64,000 nucleotides of DNA from Baylisascaris procyonis (lineage: Eukaryota > Nematoda > Chromadorea > Rhabditida > Ascarididae), in assembly GCA_037389465.1 (NCBI GenBank), contig JAZARR010000197.1, forward strand, positions 7,148,501 through 7,212,500, read 5' to 3'. This document shows, in pieces, positions 14,015-27,442 of this stretch (position 1 is the first letter of the stretch; each line of letters begins with the position of its first letter). Under the pieces are notes generated by a model. The model was not told the DNA's origin. It did no database searches and was given only the letters and a program-made list of their open reading frames with translations. The position numbers were made by a program, and so were the translations under genes.

Positions 14015-15399
14015 ACCCTCCTTCTGACTACCGTTCATATCACACCTGTTTGAAACCCCTCCGAGTCTATGAAACGTACAAAGTGTACTTTATGTGATGA
14101 ATTTTCAGCTTGGTTGCTATGAATATGGCTCAAAGAGCCGAAACGTCAGCATAAATGATTATTCCATCTGTACTCGACGCATTACATGGTCATATCCAAA
14201 AACTATTGTACCAATATATCTGATGATATCTCTAATATCCTCGAAAGTACTCTTCTTGTAGTACAGATTGGCTTCGCATATGGCCTCTTCCTTTTATCTC
14301 CAATAAAACTGCACTCATTCGTTTTGATAAGGATACTTTCAAATTACATATTCATACTGGATCTCTCCCCATTCATGCTATTTTCGTTTGTGATCTGGCT
14401 GTAATAATGGCAATAAAATTCACTTTCAAGTTGTCAAGTTGGATGGTGTTAAGCCAATTTATCCCTCAAAGCATATCCTCGAAAAATGCCCATTTGTTGT
14501 CATCCATTTTTACGGCGTTCGTAAGAATTTTATTTTGAATACTCTCTAAAGACTTACAAAAAAAAAAAAACTTTTCCACAGAGTTGTATTTATTGCAACT
14601 ACTATGAAAAATTTCATACTTTGTATTCGACAATAGCAGACCGATAGTTTTATTAACAACTTACTGTTTCATATGAAATTGTTAATTTCTTTGTAGAGAT
14701 TGAATTTTGCAAATAAAATCATCAGAGATAAGTGAGTTTCGATACACCGCTTGAATCGAGTACTAGAGCTGTACAATGGAAGAGATAATTAAAATCACAA
14801 AGCAATTATGCAAATTCGGGTGAATAAAGGTGAATTAGAAAATGTTGATGAAAAGTAGAACTAAATTAGATGCATGCGGCCCCGAATGTTTAGGTTTTGG
14901 CTGAAAGAAATGTAGAAGCAGAGGGGATTTGACTGCATCCTGCGATCTTTTGTCATCCAAACGAGAGTATTAATTGAAAAAAACCAAGTTCGATTTGAAT
15001 AAATCCTTGATTACCTACATTTTTTGAAATATTAGGATTCATCGGCGTTCAATCGCTCCTGTTATGAAACAATTTGAAGAAGAGTTTGGGTGCATGGGGC
15101 GATTTCCTGATAAACTGATGTAATCACCGAGATGGCGAAAGATCGCCATTTAAATCCTCTCTAAGCTATTCAATTTTCTTTCCAACTATCTTCATCAAAA
15201 CGGATCCTTTAACACTGATTTAATACATACATTTAAAAGATGCATATAAATCAGAGGCATTATACTAAAGCATTATACTATGTTCGATTACATTGCAATA
15301 AATAAAATAAACTGTACTCTTAGAAGATTTTGATAGATAATTGGGACGATTGGTACAAGAAATCATTTCTGTAATCTTTGCTTCTTTTTATTTGTGTAT

Positions 15400-15450
<51 letters not shown>

Positions 15451-16627
15451 TGTATTTATTTATGTATTTATTTGCTTATCCATTTATTCACTTGTTTATT
15501 TGCAGAAGGTGCTCGAAGAAGAGACTGCCAACTTGGACATCCATTGTGAGGCAGCGGTCACTTACAAAAATATCTTCCGCAACACTAAATTGACCAGTCG
15601 CTTTAAGTTAGTTGTTAAAACCTTTTTATGAACTTATTTTCAATTTCTTTTTTTTGCTATCAATCATTTGATAAAAAATACTTTCCAACAGAAAAGTTTT
15701 CGACTATCATTTATGATATCCTTACTTTAACGGCTTAACTTAGCACGTTTCAATAGACATTCTTGATCAGGTTATTGCACTTTCTTGGTCTAATTTCAAT
15801 TAAGTATATATATAAATTCTTTGCATTCTTCCTCGAACTCTTTTTTTTTCCGTTTCATTCGGTGTTTTTCCCATATACGAAAATTTTCACCATTTTTTTT
15901 CGAACTATCAGAATGATTCAATTAATTAGCATCATTCAAGTTGTTTGTTTTGGTAAAAATTCGCCAAAAATCGATAGATCCATTCACGAAAGTCAACGGA
16001 ATTTTATCAATTGACACCATTTTTTAAAGGGAAAGAGCCAAAAAAATCCGACATTATTTTTGGAAAAGTTTGATTTGATATTGATAGTATATGCAAATAA
16101 AATCTTTGAAAAAATTTTTAGGAGACATTTTTTAATACTCGTGAAGTGAAACGATTAAGAAATTTCTTTTTGAATCGTTTTCATATCTTATTGGGAAACA
16201 ATTAATTGAAAAAAATTGTTTAAAAAAGTTGTTGAAATTTTTCGAAATTTTTTCTAAACGATTCGCAGTTTTTGGAACGAAATTTATCATTTAAACTTTT
16301 AGTCAAGATATTGCCAACGCATCATCATCGATTATTCTACATCTTAATATTCACCGACATTAATACGAATAATTCTTTTTTCTTTATTTATTCATAAGCA
16401 TACAGGTTAATTAATTTATCGCAATGGTCGCAAAAATACAGCAATCGTGCACATACCTCGAATTCTTAGATCTTCGCCAAATGGTTATTTGCGTCGTCGA
16501 CATGATCGATCATATATTGCCGACGACCATTTGTTATACAAAATTGGCTATCATTTAGCTTATGATACGTGATCATTGGCCTAGTGTGACAATATATGAT
16601 CAATAATTTAACGTATCCTACATAATG

Positions 16628-16692
<65 letters not shown>

Positions 16693-19600
16693 TCCGTAGA
16701 ATAATTGACGAAATTTATTTTCAGTGGTTTAACCGATATTATTCTCAGCGGAATTTTGCAGAATGTCGCACGACAAAAAGACAATTGTAAGTATTATCTA
16801 TGACAATAATTCATCTCGTACAAATGAACACCTTTACTCTTATTTATACCCTATAAAAACAATACTGAAATCCTGAAAATTTTTTTTGTTTAAATTTTTC
16901 GAGAAAATTTCTCTTTCTTTTTGCAATTCGAAAGTGCGAAAGAAAAGACTGTGTGGCAATGTGCAATATTTATGTTCGTCACATCTCCAGTGGACAACTT
17001 TTCGTCCGCTGTATTTTACCTGTATCACTTGTCCACCAATTTGATTCCACATAGACTGTTTAACGTACTTTTTACATTGATTCTTCCTACTTTAAAAGAT
17101 AGAATGAGCATGCTGTTTGCTTAACATCGAAGAAGAAAATATGGTACTTTCTGGCAAATCCTAAAAAGCGCATTTCGAAGGGAGTGCAATTAAGGCTTTC
17201 CAATGAGAAATATGCGAAAATTTAAACCTGAAAGGTAAAAAGCTTAAATCTGAAAGTTAACTATACTTCACTATATCAAGATGTTGCATTCTTCTCAATA
17301 AATGAATCCTAGTATGAGCGTGGTAATAATGAAAAATTACTTGAAATAAACATCTATTTCATATGGAACTATTTTATTTCAATCAATATTTGCAAAAAAA
17401 AAAAAAATAGATACAAGATTGGTTTTATCGCCATTTATGAAAGTTAATGTTTCATATCCGCTCATCGGAAGTAGTCCATCAATATGTTATCAACTCTATT
17501 TACTCCAATCACTATAAATATTACAAAAAACTTCGTGTGTGCCTATAAAATAAAAAGAAACGTGTTTCAGTGTCTGCGGCAGCGTGGCTTGAGACGTTAG
17601 TCGAAGTACTTGATAACGTACCACTTTCAGCTGTTAAACATTCGGTGGGTTGTTAGCTTCTAATTTTGTATTTTAAATATTTTTTATATTCCTATTATTT
17701 CGCATAAGCAATATACTGCATTATTTTATGAATGCTTGCAGATTTTAATAAAAAAAAGATTTGTACGTTCATTGATTTATATGTTATTAATCAGTAAATG
17801 TATCTTTTCATTGCTACTTTATTGAGTAAACAATAAGAAAGTTACTCAGAATTCAAATATTTCTCGCTACTTACGTACTAGGATCAGTACTTGCAGGTTC
17901 CTTTTCCCTTCATTTTGCATCACCTTCGCTTTCCTCCTCCCCTTTCATCTTCGATTGTTTGAAAATCCTTTGCATACATAGGGATGACGTTCGTATTTCC
18001 ACATCTACATGGCGATGTATAGACAACACCATGCCGCTAATAAAGCATCTTGTCGAAATTCGACAAAGCCTGCCAATGATAGTATCTCGGCGACTTAAAG
18101 ACCGATCCTTTGAGTCCTACATTGTTGTTGAATGCATTTCTTTAAATCTGTAGATAACTTCCAGATAACATAGTTCTAAAGCTATTATTTAGGTAACCAA
18201 ACCGGCATGATGAGTAAAAGCAGAAAATCTAATCAATGTTTTTTTGTGTAACGCAGCGTAATACTTGTTTTAATTATTGTACTTGTTTTTGGACCGGTTC
18301 TATAGAAGCTTTCGCATTAAATCATGGGCATACGTTATATGACAACATCATTCACAAATAGCCGAAGAAAATTGCTGTCATAAAATTCGTTTCAAGTTCA
18401 TTTCTAAGCAATTACATGCTTGAAGTGAAATTAGATAAATTCATCTAGGATATAGATGAAATTCATCGATGAGATGATATTGAACTAAAAATTAAACGCA
18501 ATAAATATTATTTCATTGTTTTATCCATAAAATTAAAAAAAAAAAATCAATTCTTATCAAAGTATTCTACTTGATTTAAACATTCCAATGAAAATTGCTT
18601 TTCTTAGAAATAAATACTTTTAAAAGATTTTTTGCATGAGGCTATCGTTTTTTTTTTTCATTAGATATGATTCTTGAACTTAAAGTTTTAGTATTTCTTT
18701 CATCTTCTTGCACGTACCGATATAAAGGAATACAATTTTTTCCCATCAATGCTGTTTTTGAATGCAAATTTGCACCTATATAATTTTTTTTACCCTCTTT
18801 ATATGTTTATAAATGTTGTCCATGCTCAGATGTGCTTCACTGATACCTTATTTGCCATTGAGAGGTGCCATCTTTTAAAGCTTGAATATATTGACCTCTA
18901 TGTTCCGGTCCGTCATGAAACGTTGAGGATATGATCTAAAATTTCCACCTTAATTTGATTTCCTAAGGCAGCCTTCTTCCACTCGATCGTCTTCTTTATG
19001 AGTGTATAATTGCTTACTTGCAACCAGAAAGTTTTGTTACAAATCATAATCTCGTTTGAGCCGGTTCTATCTGTTCGCAAATTCTCCACATAGTATGATG
19101 TGAAAACCATATAGTAAGATGTTTCAATCACCTTTGCATCATATATTTTCGTTGCTGCCCTTTTCAGTTTTTGTATCCATTGAACCCAACAAATCTTCCG
19201 TCAGTGTCAAGGGTCATAGTGATACATGAGAGAATGGGAAAAATCCTCAGATGTCAAAAAATTTCAACGGTTCATTTCGTTATTGAAGATAAAAAAAACG
19301 AATTTTTTTTTCGTATTTTATTGTTCGCGGGAAACGAAAATTTCTATAAATACTAGTTGTTTTCGTCAGTGATTATTATTACATACATGAACATATTGGA
19401 ACCAAAAAAATATTCACGGGTAACTTCAAAACAATGTTTTCAATGAAAGCTTCCGAGCCTCCACCCTTCTTCAGTATGTTATGGTTATGTCCATTCCCTC
19501 GTCACCTACGTTCCCTTCTTCTCTCCTTTTTCCCCCACCTTTCTATCTTCGATATACATTACAAGTGGCATTCGATGTACCAAAGGCCACATTGCATCTT

Positions 19601-22600
19601 TTCTCTGTTTTGCTAGAGACAGCTCCCATTCAGCATCATAGTGAGTCTATAGGAAGCCGAAACCACTTCCAGCGTACCGTAATAACTGAGCCACTGAATG
19701 AAAGAATCATTGAAAGCGTTAAAAGCCTTAACGATTTGGCATTTATTAGACATACCTTTGAGACTGTAGATCCTGGCAAAGCCGGAAGTTTATTGAAGGA
19801 AAAATCTGGTATTCCAAAAATTCTCGAATTCATTCTGTTGTTGCCTTCAGAAATTTAGTGTTTTACGCAGCTACCTCCCGAATTCAGCTTCATCTTTCCG
19901 AATTTAGTACCCTCTGCGCATCTTTAATTTCATGAATATGAAAGTTCTAGAACAGGTACTACGAGGATGGAAGGCTTAGAAGGTGTTTATGCTCTTAGCA
20001 GCATGAAGCATAGTTAATAACCTGTCTCATCAGTCAATCATTCAGCCTTTCAGGTTAATTGAAACGTTACGATTTGGAATTTTTTTTCAATTTTCAGTAC
20101 TTGTTATTTTTTTCCAAGTTAGCCTCTAATATATTTTCGTCACTTTGCAGTTACTTCAATCTCTCAACTTATTTCAACCTTTTAATCCCACAATAATATA
20201 CCGGTTTATGATTTATGCGCGATTGAAGTTTATATTTTCTCTACAAAAAGGATGTTTTCATTTGACATTTGGACAACATAATCAGTCGTTTTACTTTACT
20301 TACTTAATATTTATGGGCAGCTGATCAAATGGTTGCATCAAAAAAAGTTGTGCCCATAATATCATTTATTGCAGTCACTTCTTTCGTTCTGTTGCATCAA
20401 AAAAAGTTGTGCCCATAATATCATTTATTGCAGTCACTTCTTTCGTTCTATCTATGGGATAAAAATAATTTGAGGGTTTCAAAACTTTTATATAATTCGA
20501 TAAATTAAATTCGCAAGAGTACAATATAGTAAAATTTAATAGTAAAGGAATTTTAACGTATAAAAACGAGAATCTTCTTGCATTATTCAATTTTCAATGA
20601 GTGTTTATGTATCCATTTTGAGTCTATAATCTTATCTATTACATTACTTTTAGTTGCTCATCATCATAAATGAAGGAGGTTTTGAATATGTTTTTCGTTA
20701 GTGAGTTACTTTCTTATAGGTGAATTTCTTGTGCATCAGCCTAGAAACGTTTTGTTGGGGAAAAATGGCTTAGAATATGAATCATTGCTGCAATTTTCTT
20801 TATGGATCCGATGGCAAAAGAATAGGTTAATGAAACAATTATAGCACGCCTCTTTCCCCCTCCCCTCCCAATCGCCTCCCCATCTCCACCTCCACCTCCT
20901 CCAATGACAAGAAACTCATGAAATATGACAATGAAACGGTAGTGAGTACATAGTGCGTTCTAGCAATTGTATTTGTTGAGCATTGCTTAGCGTATACAAA
21001 ATACATATTGAGTTTATTGTAGGCTAAGTTTATGAATGGATGAATGAGAAAGGGAAACTATGTAAAAAAAAGTTTGTAAAAGAAATGCACAACTTTTTAT
21101 TTATTTTACTTGAAAGCCTTCTTTATTCGTGAAAAAAAAAACATGTGTCGCTGCAATCATTCCATCCATCTTTCAATCTTTGTTGCAACATGACAGAGAG
21201 GAAGAGAGAGGAGAAAGGGAAGAAAAGAGAGATGGAGAGAGAGGGAGATGGAGGAGAACAAAAAGGAGGGAGAGGAGGACAAAGAAGTGATGAAAAGAGA
21301 AGAGAAATTATTGGAAAGTCAAATTTAAGCTATGATACAGTCAAAGAACATTTGAGGAGTGAAGCGTGTAGAATAGATTTTCGGTGACATGTTAACTGTT
21401 CCTAGTTTATTTTTAGCTTTCTTTACTTGTATTTCTCAATGAAAGAAGTTTGATTGGTTTTATATAAGAAATGCTAAGTGTTCTTTGAGTAAAAAAATGA
21501 GATCGTTTACATTCCAAAAATCAGCTGTATATTTTGAGCCTCGGGTTTAAGATTATAGCGTTATTTAAATAACTAATGATTATTTATTTCATTATCACTA
21601 TTAATAGTGAAGCGACTAGTTACTTTATCAGTTAATTTATCACTATTATTAATGATAAAACAGTTGTTTACTTACTAATTACTCTAAGGAGTTGCCACAA
21701 CAAGTTACAATGCTATAAAAATTCAGGTTCATGGTTTACCTACATTTTTTTTTACCACTTAGCGGTCCAGCTGATAACCAATTGAGCGACCACTTAAATT
21801 AATTGCAATTAAATATACGATTGAATTTGCAGGAACGTTTGATCTTCAAAAATAAATGCACAACGCCGTTACTGTGTTTGACTGGTCAAGAACTTATGTA
21901 AACAACTTTCTTATTAAATGAATGCTAAATAAGTTTTGTGTGGTTGTTCCTATTACTGTATTTGAGTGGTCAAGAACTTATGTAAACAACTTTCTTATTA
22001 AATGAATGCTAAATAAGTTTTGTGTGGTTGTTCCTATTACTGTATTTGAGTGGTCAAGAACTTATGTAAACAACTTTCTTATTAAATGAATGCTAAATAA
22101 GTTTTGTGTGGTTATTCCTATGCGCAGACATTGATGTATACAACAACATCCTACCACATATTTGTTGCTTCGTATCTTGTATCTATCTTTCTATCTGTCT
22201 GTCTGTCTGTTTGTGTCTGTTGGCCAGTTATTTAAATACTCAACTAGCAATGAATCATTCAAATTGTTTTCATTTAAGTTGCCAACCTGTTGTGCATAGG
22301 TGGCAAAGCTTCAGCAAACGATCGTTCATCTAATCATTGGGCCAAAAAACATATTTCTTTTATATTTGCTAAGGTGAGAATCGAGCTTCGCTTTATTCAG
22401 TTGTATATCATTTTTGATGAATGCCCATCGGGCAATAATTGTTTTTTTGTTTGTCGATATGTTTGTGTTTTCATTAGCAAATCATTTGCACATAATTTTC
22501 CATTGAAACGATTTGGGTTTTTCACGTTGTTACCATGACAACCAAATTTGCATATTTGAATATTTTAACCAACCATTTTAACTAACACATTACAGCAGGA

Positions 22601-25600
22601 TCGAATCTCTGCATATGCAAATATATATGTCCATCTGTTCAGCGCTTCCAACTCAAAAACCAATCAGCCTAGAGCCGCGAAATTTAGCCATCACACCTAT
22701 GCCAAGTCAATCCATTAGCTTCTAAAAGAATGTAATCACTTATTAGTGACTGAAAGTATGCACGCACTTTGCGATCGATCGGACTTTCATCTTGTACCGC
22801 TAGTCACAAAAGATGAGTCCTTTGTACGAAGTTTATGCAAGCGATTAGTTTATAGGCGAAATGAAAAAGCGCATATTGCGCCAACTTCACTTATAGAAAT
22901 ATCTAACTTTTCAACCATATAATAAAAGATGCACCTAGTTCATACTATTATTCCATTAAAGGAATAACTTTACAAATATAAATCTAGTTGTAAGTTAGCA
23001 TTGATAAATTTTTTCGATAAATAAAAGTATTATATAGTTGCTATTTGCTTCGTTTTCTCTATAAGATCACTGAGAAGAATTGACTCAATCGTGATTCATA
23101 TAGTATATGACGATGGATATATAGAATGGATTCTAGTGATGACTCATTCTTGATACAATTATCTCTTCCCGTAGCACATCTTGGCGCAATTCTTTTATCC
23201 CGATATCAAGGTGGATTTTGAAGAAATGTGATGCTTTCATAAGCTTATGGTGATCTTTCGTTGCAAATCTCTATCACTGAGTGCTTCTATACCATTCACT
23301 ATTAGCAGCTATTGTTTTCCGGTTAGGCTGTCCTCATAATATGAAAAGTCTGCGATGCTCTTACTGATGTGCTTTGAAAAGAAAAGGAAAAGATGGGGAA
23401 TAAGACCGGACCTTGATTCTTGCAAATATAAGTGAGCTGCGTATAGTTTTGATTAATAACCGGATATATCAGTATTTTATTTAAATGATGGATATTAATG
23501 CTGAAATTTTGCAGATTTTACCAGTGGCTCTTTCACAAGCTGAACCAACACAACGTGTACAGAGGCGTGTAATTGCGACAAAACTAATCGAAAAATTGTG
23601 CGCTGTTTTACCTGCATTGGAGTAAGTTCATTCATTTTTCTTTTCCTTTCGCTAATTTATTTCACTTAAATACATGTTATCTCCAGCAAGATGATTGCGT
23701 ATTTCATATATGATTTGCCCATTGGTAATTTTTTTGTTCATAATTTTCAATCATTCTTCAATGCAATCGCACATTTATCTGATTTTTAGTTTTTGGTTAT
23801 TTCTTTGAATGAACTCGAAAAGCTTGATAGCTTTACAAAAAGTTTGAAACTCATTGATGAGCTTTAAAATCTAGCGTATTTTGATAAGCTTTATTAATAT
23901 TAATAATAAATAAGAAAAATACTCTCAAAAACGTCTCGTATACGTTCATGTAAATTCTATGCAGTGCACAAATTAAATAAACAATGTGTATTAGAAACAC
24001 AAAACAATAAAAAAAGCAATTTGAAAGCGTTAAGAGTCATTCATTACCTTTTTTTCAACTCCAGTTGATAGTATTTGAAATTTACTCATAAAAGATTTGT
24101 TGTAATAAAATCATAATAGTTGAGTTAAGCTCAAAATTTCAAGGATTTCTTATTGAATTCATGAATTAAATCGCATTCGCGAGAATTCTAGCAGTCGATG
24201 TTTGGTTGGCTCAAAAGTGAATAATATAGTTGATGATCGTAGGCAGCTCATTATAAAGTATTCATTCAGTATTTACTTAGGCAAGCAAATATCACTTATT
24301 TCCGGATGCAATCCGGTTTTTTTGGCACCACTTGCTCCGCTTTTCTTTTTGGTCACATTTTGCCTTTCATGAATTTTCCTGCCGATGTTTGCGTGTTTTT
24401 GTTATTTTTCGGTAGCACTTTTGGATACACATTGATTTCCTCTTTTCTTATTGATATTCGAACTCACAACGTTCATATTATCGCCTTCAGTAGTCGATTT
24501 ATTCATCGATGCTATCCTTTATTTTACTTATCAACAATGCATTCATTGCGAATAAATGTCTCTTCATATCACCTTCACTTCTGCCTAAATAAAAAAAAAT
24601 TGTAAGGTCGCGTGAAAGTTAAGACTTAGACTCGTCTTGTGCTCGTCGAATGGTGACGAGTCAATTCACCGATGTTCCAGTTTGGAGGAAAGTCAGGAGT
24701 TATTTCATCTCTCTCGTTCTGACGAGAGTGCTGGGTGGGATGACTCAGTAAGGTGGAATCAAGAAGTATCGGAGCCCCTATTCACAATCGAGTGCGCAAA
24801 AATCACAATGAAACGGTGAATGAGATCAGCTGATGCGTGGGTGGGTGCATCGAGAAACAACAAAAAAAGAGCAGATTTTTAAGCGATGAATAGCATCGAA
24901 TTGAATAATTTCGTTTCGATATTATTCATTGAATTAAAATTTACTCTTTTTATTGTTTCTTAATTACAACTAATGTGGTTTATTACACTTACGCTATCCT
25001 TATTTAAAGGCGGAGCTGGATTGGAGCTGTTCTTGTCAAGATCCGCTTCGTAAACAATTCTGATCAAAAATTTCAATTTAATGAATCGATTTCTGAAGGG
25101 ATTTCAAACATATGTTGTGATAAGCAAAAGCTTCATCCGCATGCAGGATTTAAACCTTTGACTTTATGTTTTACTGATAGGTGCTGCAACGATTGAGCTA
25201 TTAGAAGCGGATTCCCTCAGCTTTTTCTTGATATGCTTGGGAAAAAATTTTTTACAAGTATTGTTGCTATTGAAGTTTGCACAAGACTAGAGCAGGATGT
25301 ATGGTACACTCACATGTATGTAGGCTATAGACAGTTCCGAAAATCTAATCGTTTCTTAAATTTCCAATGCATTTTGCATAGATCAAATCGTATTTTACTA
25401 TTGCTTGAGGTGGGAAAAGCGATTGTTATATAAAGAATTTAACTGAATGAGTGATTTTTAATACTTGCTCGGAAACCATAGAAATGCTAGGTCGGATATG
25501 CGCAATTGTAAAGGCGCACATCTGTGAATTGCTGTGGCGCGCTTTCCCACTTTTTGCTTCAGACGGCTAAACAACAAAATTATCTTTTAGGTAATTTTAC

Positions 25601-27374
25601 TTGCGTTACTCTTCCAACATGTTCGCCATGACTGTGATCGGTTTTTTAAGCCATTAAACAGAACGAAACTCGAGTCAAGAAGAGTACATGAGACAATTGG
25701 GGTAATGCTGACGCTTAGGTGAGCAACTTCCAGTAATGAGAAACAATAATATAATGTTTTTATATAGGCCGAAGTGAGTTCAAAAATGAAAGCTGATATA
25801 TGGGGATTCGATTTAAAAAAACAAAAAACAAAAAACAATCGCTGCTGCTTGGCATAGTACCAACAAGCGATTCTCAGCGGATCGCCATTATTCAATCCAG
25901 AATTCCCATCCTCCTCCCCTTCTTCCCTTTTTTTCATAATTTTCACTCTCAATGTACTTCTTTGAATTTCAATTCCATCGCAATTCTCACTTCTTGCAAG
26001 TTCTTACAAATTGCCAAATATGTCACTAACAAAAGGAATAATAAGCGTTTCTGATTCATTCCTATAAAATCCGGCTAAAATATTGAAATAGTGATTCAAA
26101 GCTTTATTTCCCATTTTCATGAGCGGTCTAATTTGGCGAACCCATAGTATCCGTTATGCGCTCCTATCTAAGTGTTTGACTCGTTTTGGCAGATCTCATT
26201 CGATAAAGCACATTACGTCTGATAAACAACGGACGAGCCAACGGGAAGCTTATGCTGGTAGTTTTGCAACTTAGCTTCCGGTACCACTTCCTCTTATAGC
26301 AAGTGTCCTTAAAGGTAGCCATCTCTTTTTGAGGAGTTGGGCAGTGAAATGGGTACTATTGGTAACAGTATTCAAGTGGCTGAAGTAATTTATGTTACCT
26401 GCAGCACAACTAGCTGTAGTAGATGCGTCGGCTTAACCGGTGGTATAGTCATGGTTGATTATGAAGCGCTGTGCCTTCCGTTGTATCCACGCGCGCCATT
26501 GCCAAAATCAGGCCCCACACTGGTTGATGTAATATTATGGTACAAGTTGTCACTTTTCGTATGATCTTCGACTAAATCCATTGTACGTGCATTGCACCTT
26601 CTTTATCAAGACTGCACTAACTCAAACTTTTCGTCGTTTTAACTGAGGAAGCAAGTTGACGGTTGGGCAGTTACATCATACGGGAAACCAAAAATATTCT
26701 TTAAAGGAGTACGGTGAGAACTATTTGCTCATTCTGTTTGAAAGAAAAGAAATAAAAACTATTTTCCCTTTTACAAAACAGTATCATTCGTGTAGATATT
26801 GAAAATGAAGAGGAAATAAATTAACATAAATTCTTGAGTAAATATAATCCCTTCCGTAATATCGCTTCATCTTACATTTTCAGTTAATTCTCCGAATTTT
26901 GGGAGGTCTTCCAAAGGATTTAAGATTCACACGCAATTTTTCTTTTCGAATACCTATACCTCTGGCAAGAAGAAGGGGCGCGTGGAGGAGGGCATGAATG
27001 ATACGAAGAGTTGTAGAATTTGAAAGAGAAACTTTTCTAGGCCTAAATATGCCTTTGGCTAGAGTTGCCATTTGTAGCAGTGGGCAATTAATGCAGAAAA
27101 GGGAGGGGGCTTAGCTGCAAAAAAAAAAATGCTCGCATTCGAGATAATTGCACTCGACTGAGCGGCAATTGAAGCGCTATGCTTAAGCATTGCGCGTACG
27201 AGTTTCGCGGCGTAGCCATTGCCTTCCGCTCATCTCTCTGTTTGTTGCTTTGACGCTTTGCCTTTATTTATGCACTTCGTTTGGTGGGTATGTTTTTAGG
27301 CTATTCCTATATATGACATTTATTTATTAATTTTATACCAAATTTCTTTGAACCTGACAGGTTTATATATATTG

Positions 27375-27442
<68 letters not shown>

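Larger units (their letters stand above)
12829..14221 (-). mobile_element. Penelope-like retroelement copy with inverted flanks
   Basis: Two inverted repeats of about 215 bases (12829-13045 and 14005-14221) flank a decayed 3' part of a Penelope-type ORF read on the - strand, with a (TA)n array next to each repeat. I saw only two mismatches between the repeats, near the GGAGGGG block and near the GAAGGAGG block, so the copy looks young. The word TCTGATGATAT occurs near 12779 and again near 14219 and may be a target duplication. Penelope-like elements are known for 5' truncation and inverted terminal copies. The element lies antisense in gene 1 intron 2. Confidence 0.8.
17645..23514 (+). other. 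Gene 1 intron 5 (5.9 kb)
   Basis: No exon recognised. Contains a 59-base duplication (20333-20450), an 84-base triplicate (21869-22121), a (TCTG)n tract near 22185-22218 and a GA-rich tract near 21192-21300. Frames at 19481-19858 and 21145-21387 lack family similarity. Confidence 0.6.

Noticed and set aside
14219..14260. CTGATGA followed by GAAA, suggesting a hammerhead just outside the right repeat
   Set aside because: The bases between do not form a proper stem II joined to both core strands, and the motif lies outside the inverted repeat.
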